From positions 1 to 6,135 of the forward strand of contig CANQWP010000050.1 in the NCBI GenBank assembly GCA_947627585.1: DNA of 6,135 nt, given 5' to 3'. The notes under the pieces were generated by a model, which ran no database searches, was not told the DNA's origin, and was given only the letters and a program-made list of their open reading frames with translations. Both the position numbers and the translations under genes were made by a program. Of this stretch, positions 5,401 through 6,135 are shown piece by piece. Origin of the DNA: an uncultured Clostridia bacterium (GTDB lineage: Bacteria > Bacillota > Clostridia > Christensenellales > UBA1242). The stretch's first letter is position 1. Each line of letters begins with the position of its first letter.

Positions 5401-6135
5401 ATGGCTGAAAAAAAAGATGAAAAACTTAAAATTGCGGTGATTGGCGCGGGTGCGTCAGGACTTTTTGTAGCTGGCTTTTTGGCGGAAAAAGGATATGACG
5501 TGTTTGTGTTTGACAAAAACGAAAAAGTGGGCAAAAAACTTTACATCACCGGAAAAGGCCGCTGCAATCTCACAAATCTTTGCGCCCCGGACGAGTTTTT
5601 GAAGAATGTTGTGCGTGGCGAGAAGTTTTTGAGGAGCGCGATCTATAACTTTTCCAGCCAAGACACAGTCGATTTTTTTGAGCGGCTTGGGCTGGTGACA
5701 AAAGTCGAGAGGGGGAACAGAGTTTTTCCGCAAAGTGACAAATCCAGCGACGTCATCAAGATCTTGCAAAAAGTGCACTGCAAAAATGTGAAGTTCAGGC
5801 TTGGTGAAGAGGTCTTGGACGTGAAGGGTTCAAATGAAACTTTTCTTGTCAAAACGGAAAGGGGCGAAGAAGCTTTCGACCGCGTGATTGTGGCTACGGG
5901 CGGAAAAAGCTATCACGCCACAGGCAGCGATGGCAAAGGCTATGAAATTGCCAAAAAGTTTGGGCACAAAATTGTTCCGATCGTGCCGGCACTTTGTCCA
6001 ATCAAACTGAAAGACAAATTTGTGAAGTCTTTGCAAGGGGTTTCGCTGAAAAATGTCACACTTTGTGCGTGTGCTGACGGCAAAATGATGTCATTTTTTG
6101 GAGAAATGCTGTTCACGGATGACGGAATTTCTGGA
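5401..6135 (+). CDS. NAD(P)/FAD-dependent flavoprotein of the HI0933/YhiN/YtfP family (N-terminal part)
   Basis: The first 245 codons are visible; the family is about 400 aa, so some 60 percent is present and the frame is open to the right edge. The FAD-binding Rossmann motif is IAVIGAGASGLFVAGFL (11-27). Family signatures follow: GKKLYITGKGRCNLTN (44-59), the VATGGKSYHATGSDGKGYEIAKKFGH block (164-189), the PALCPI block (196-201) and GEMLFTDDGISG (234-245). The SD AAGGG lies 5 nt before the ATG. The E. coli member YhiN has, to my knowledge, been identified as the 23S rRNA dihydrouridine synthase RdsA (D2449), so an rRNA-modifying role here is plausible but not shown. Close spacing after rluB, with no terminator, supports co-transcription. 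Confidence 0.92.
   Translation, partial: MAEKKDEKLKIAVIGAGASGLFVAGFLAEKGYDVFVFDKNEKVGKKLYITGKGRCNLTNLCAPDEFLKNVVRGEKFLRSAIYNFSSQDTVDFFERLGLVTKVERGNRVFPQSDKSSDVIKILQKVHCKNVKFRLGEEVLDVKGSNETFLVKTERGEEAFDRVIVATGGKSYHATGSDGKGYEIAKKFGHKIVPIVPALCPIKLKDKFVKSLQGVSLKNVTLCACADGKMMSFFGEMLFTDDGISG

Overview
The window reads as a stretch of chromosome from a spore-forming (or formerly spore-forming) low-to-mid GC Firmicute, most likely an uncultured member of the Clostridia. This rests on the gene set and order: a DUF2953 (YtfI-like) gene, a GerW/YtfJ sporulation gene, a D-Ala-D-Ala carboxypeptidase, an RluB-type pseudouridine synthase and a YtfP/YhiN-type flavoprotein. It also rests on strong Shine-Dalgarno sequences at most genes and a UGA stop. 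I cannot name the species.

Layout. Positions 1-662 (minus strand) hold the first 220 codons of a UPF0371/DUF1846 protein that leaves the window on the left. A 113-bp divergent spacer (663-775) carries a good sigma-A-type promoter for the rightward gene, a perfect 10-bp inverted repeat wrapped around it, and a weaker leftward promoter candidate. Positions 776-1996 encode a UgtP/MGDG-synthase-type glycolipid glycosyltransferase. Its mRNA looks leaderless, and it ends in a rho-independent terminator that overlaps its stop codon. From 2077 to the right edge all genes run rightward: ytfI-like (DUF2953), ytfJ/gerW, dac (S11 carboxypeptidase), rluB-like, and the first 245 codons of the YtfP/YhiN-like flavoprotein.

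How the genes fit together. The glycosyltransferase builds membrane glycolipids. YtfI and YtfJ are spore-associated proteins. The carboxypeptidase trims peptidoglycan stem peptides, in this context perhaps spore cortex. The last two genes are probably a 23S rRNA modification pair (pseudouridine at 2605, and by analogy to E. coli YhiN/RdsA dihydrouridine at 2449). The dac gene overlaps ytfJ by 14 bp. The gaps before rluB (79 bp) and before the flavoprotein (39 bp) show no convincing promoter or terminator, so ytfJ onward looks like one transcription unit.

I see no mobile element, CRISPR array, tRNA or rRNA and no broken gene. I found no new multi-gene system. The most interesting signals are small: the leaderless promoter with its flanking inverted repeat, the dyad and repeat cluster upstream of ytfJ, and the duplicated Cys-Asp-Cys motif plus charged heptad tail on the YtfJ protein.
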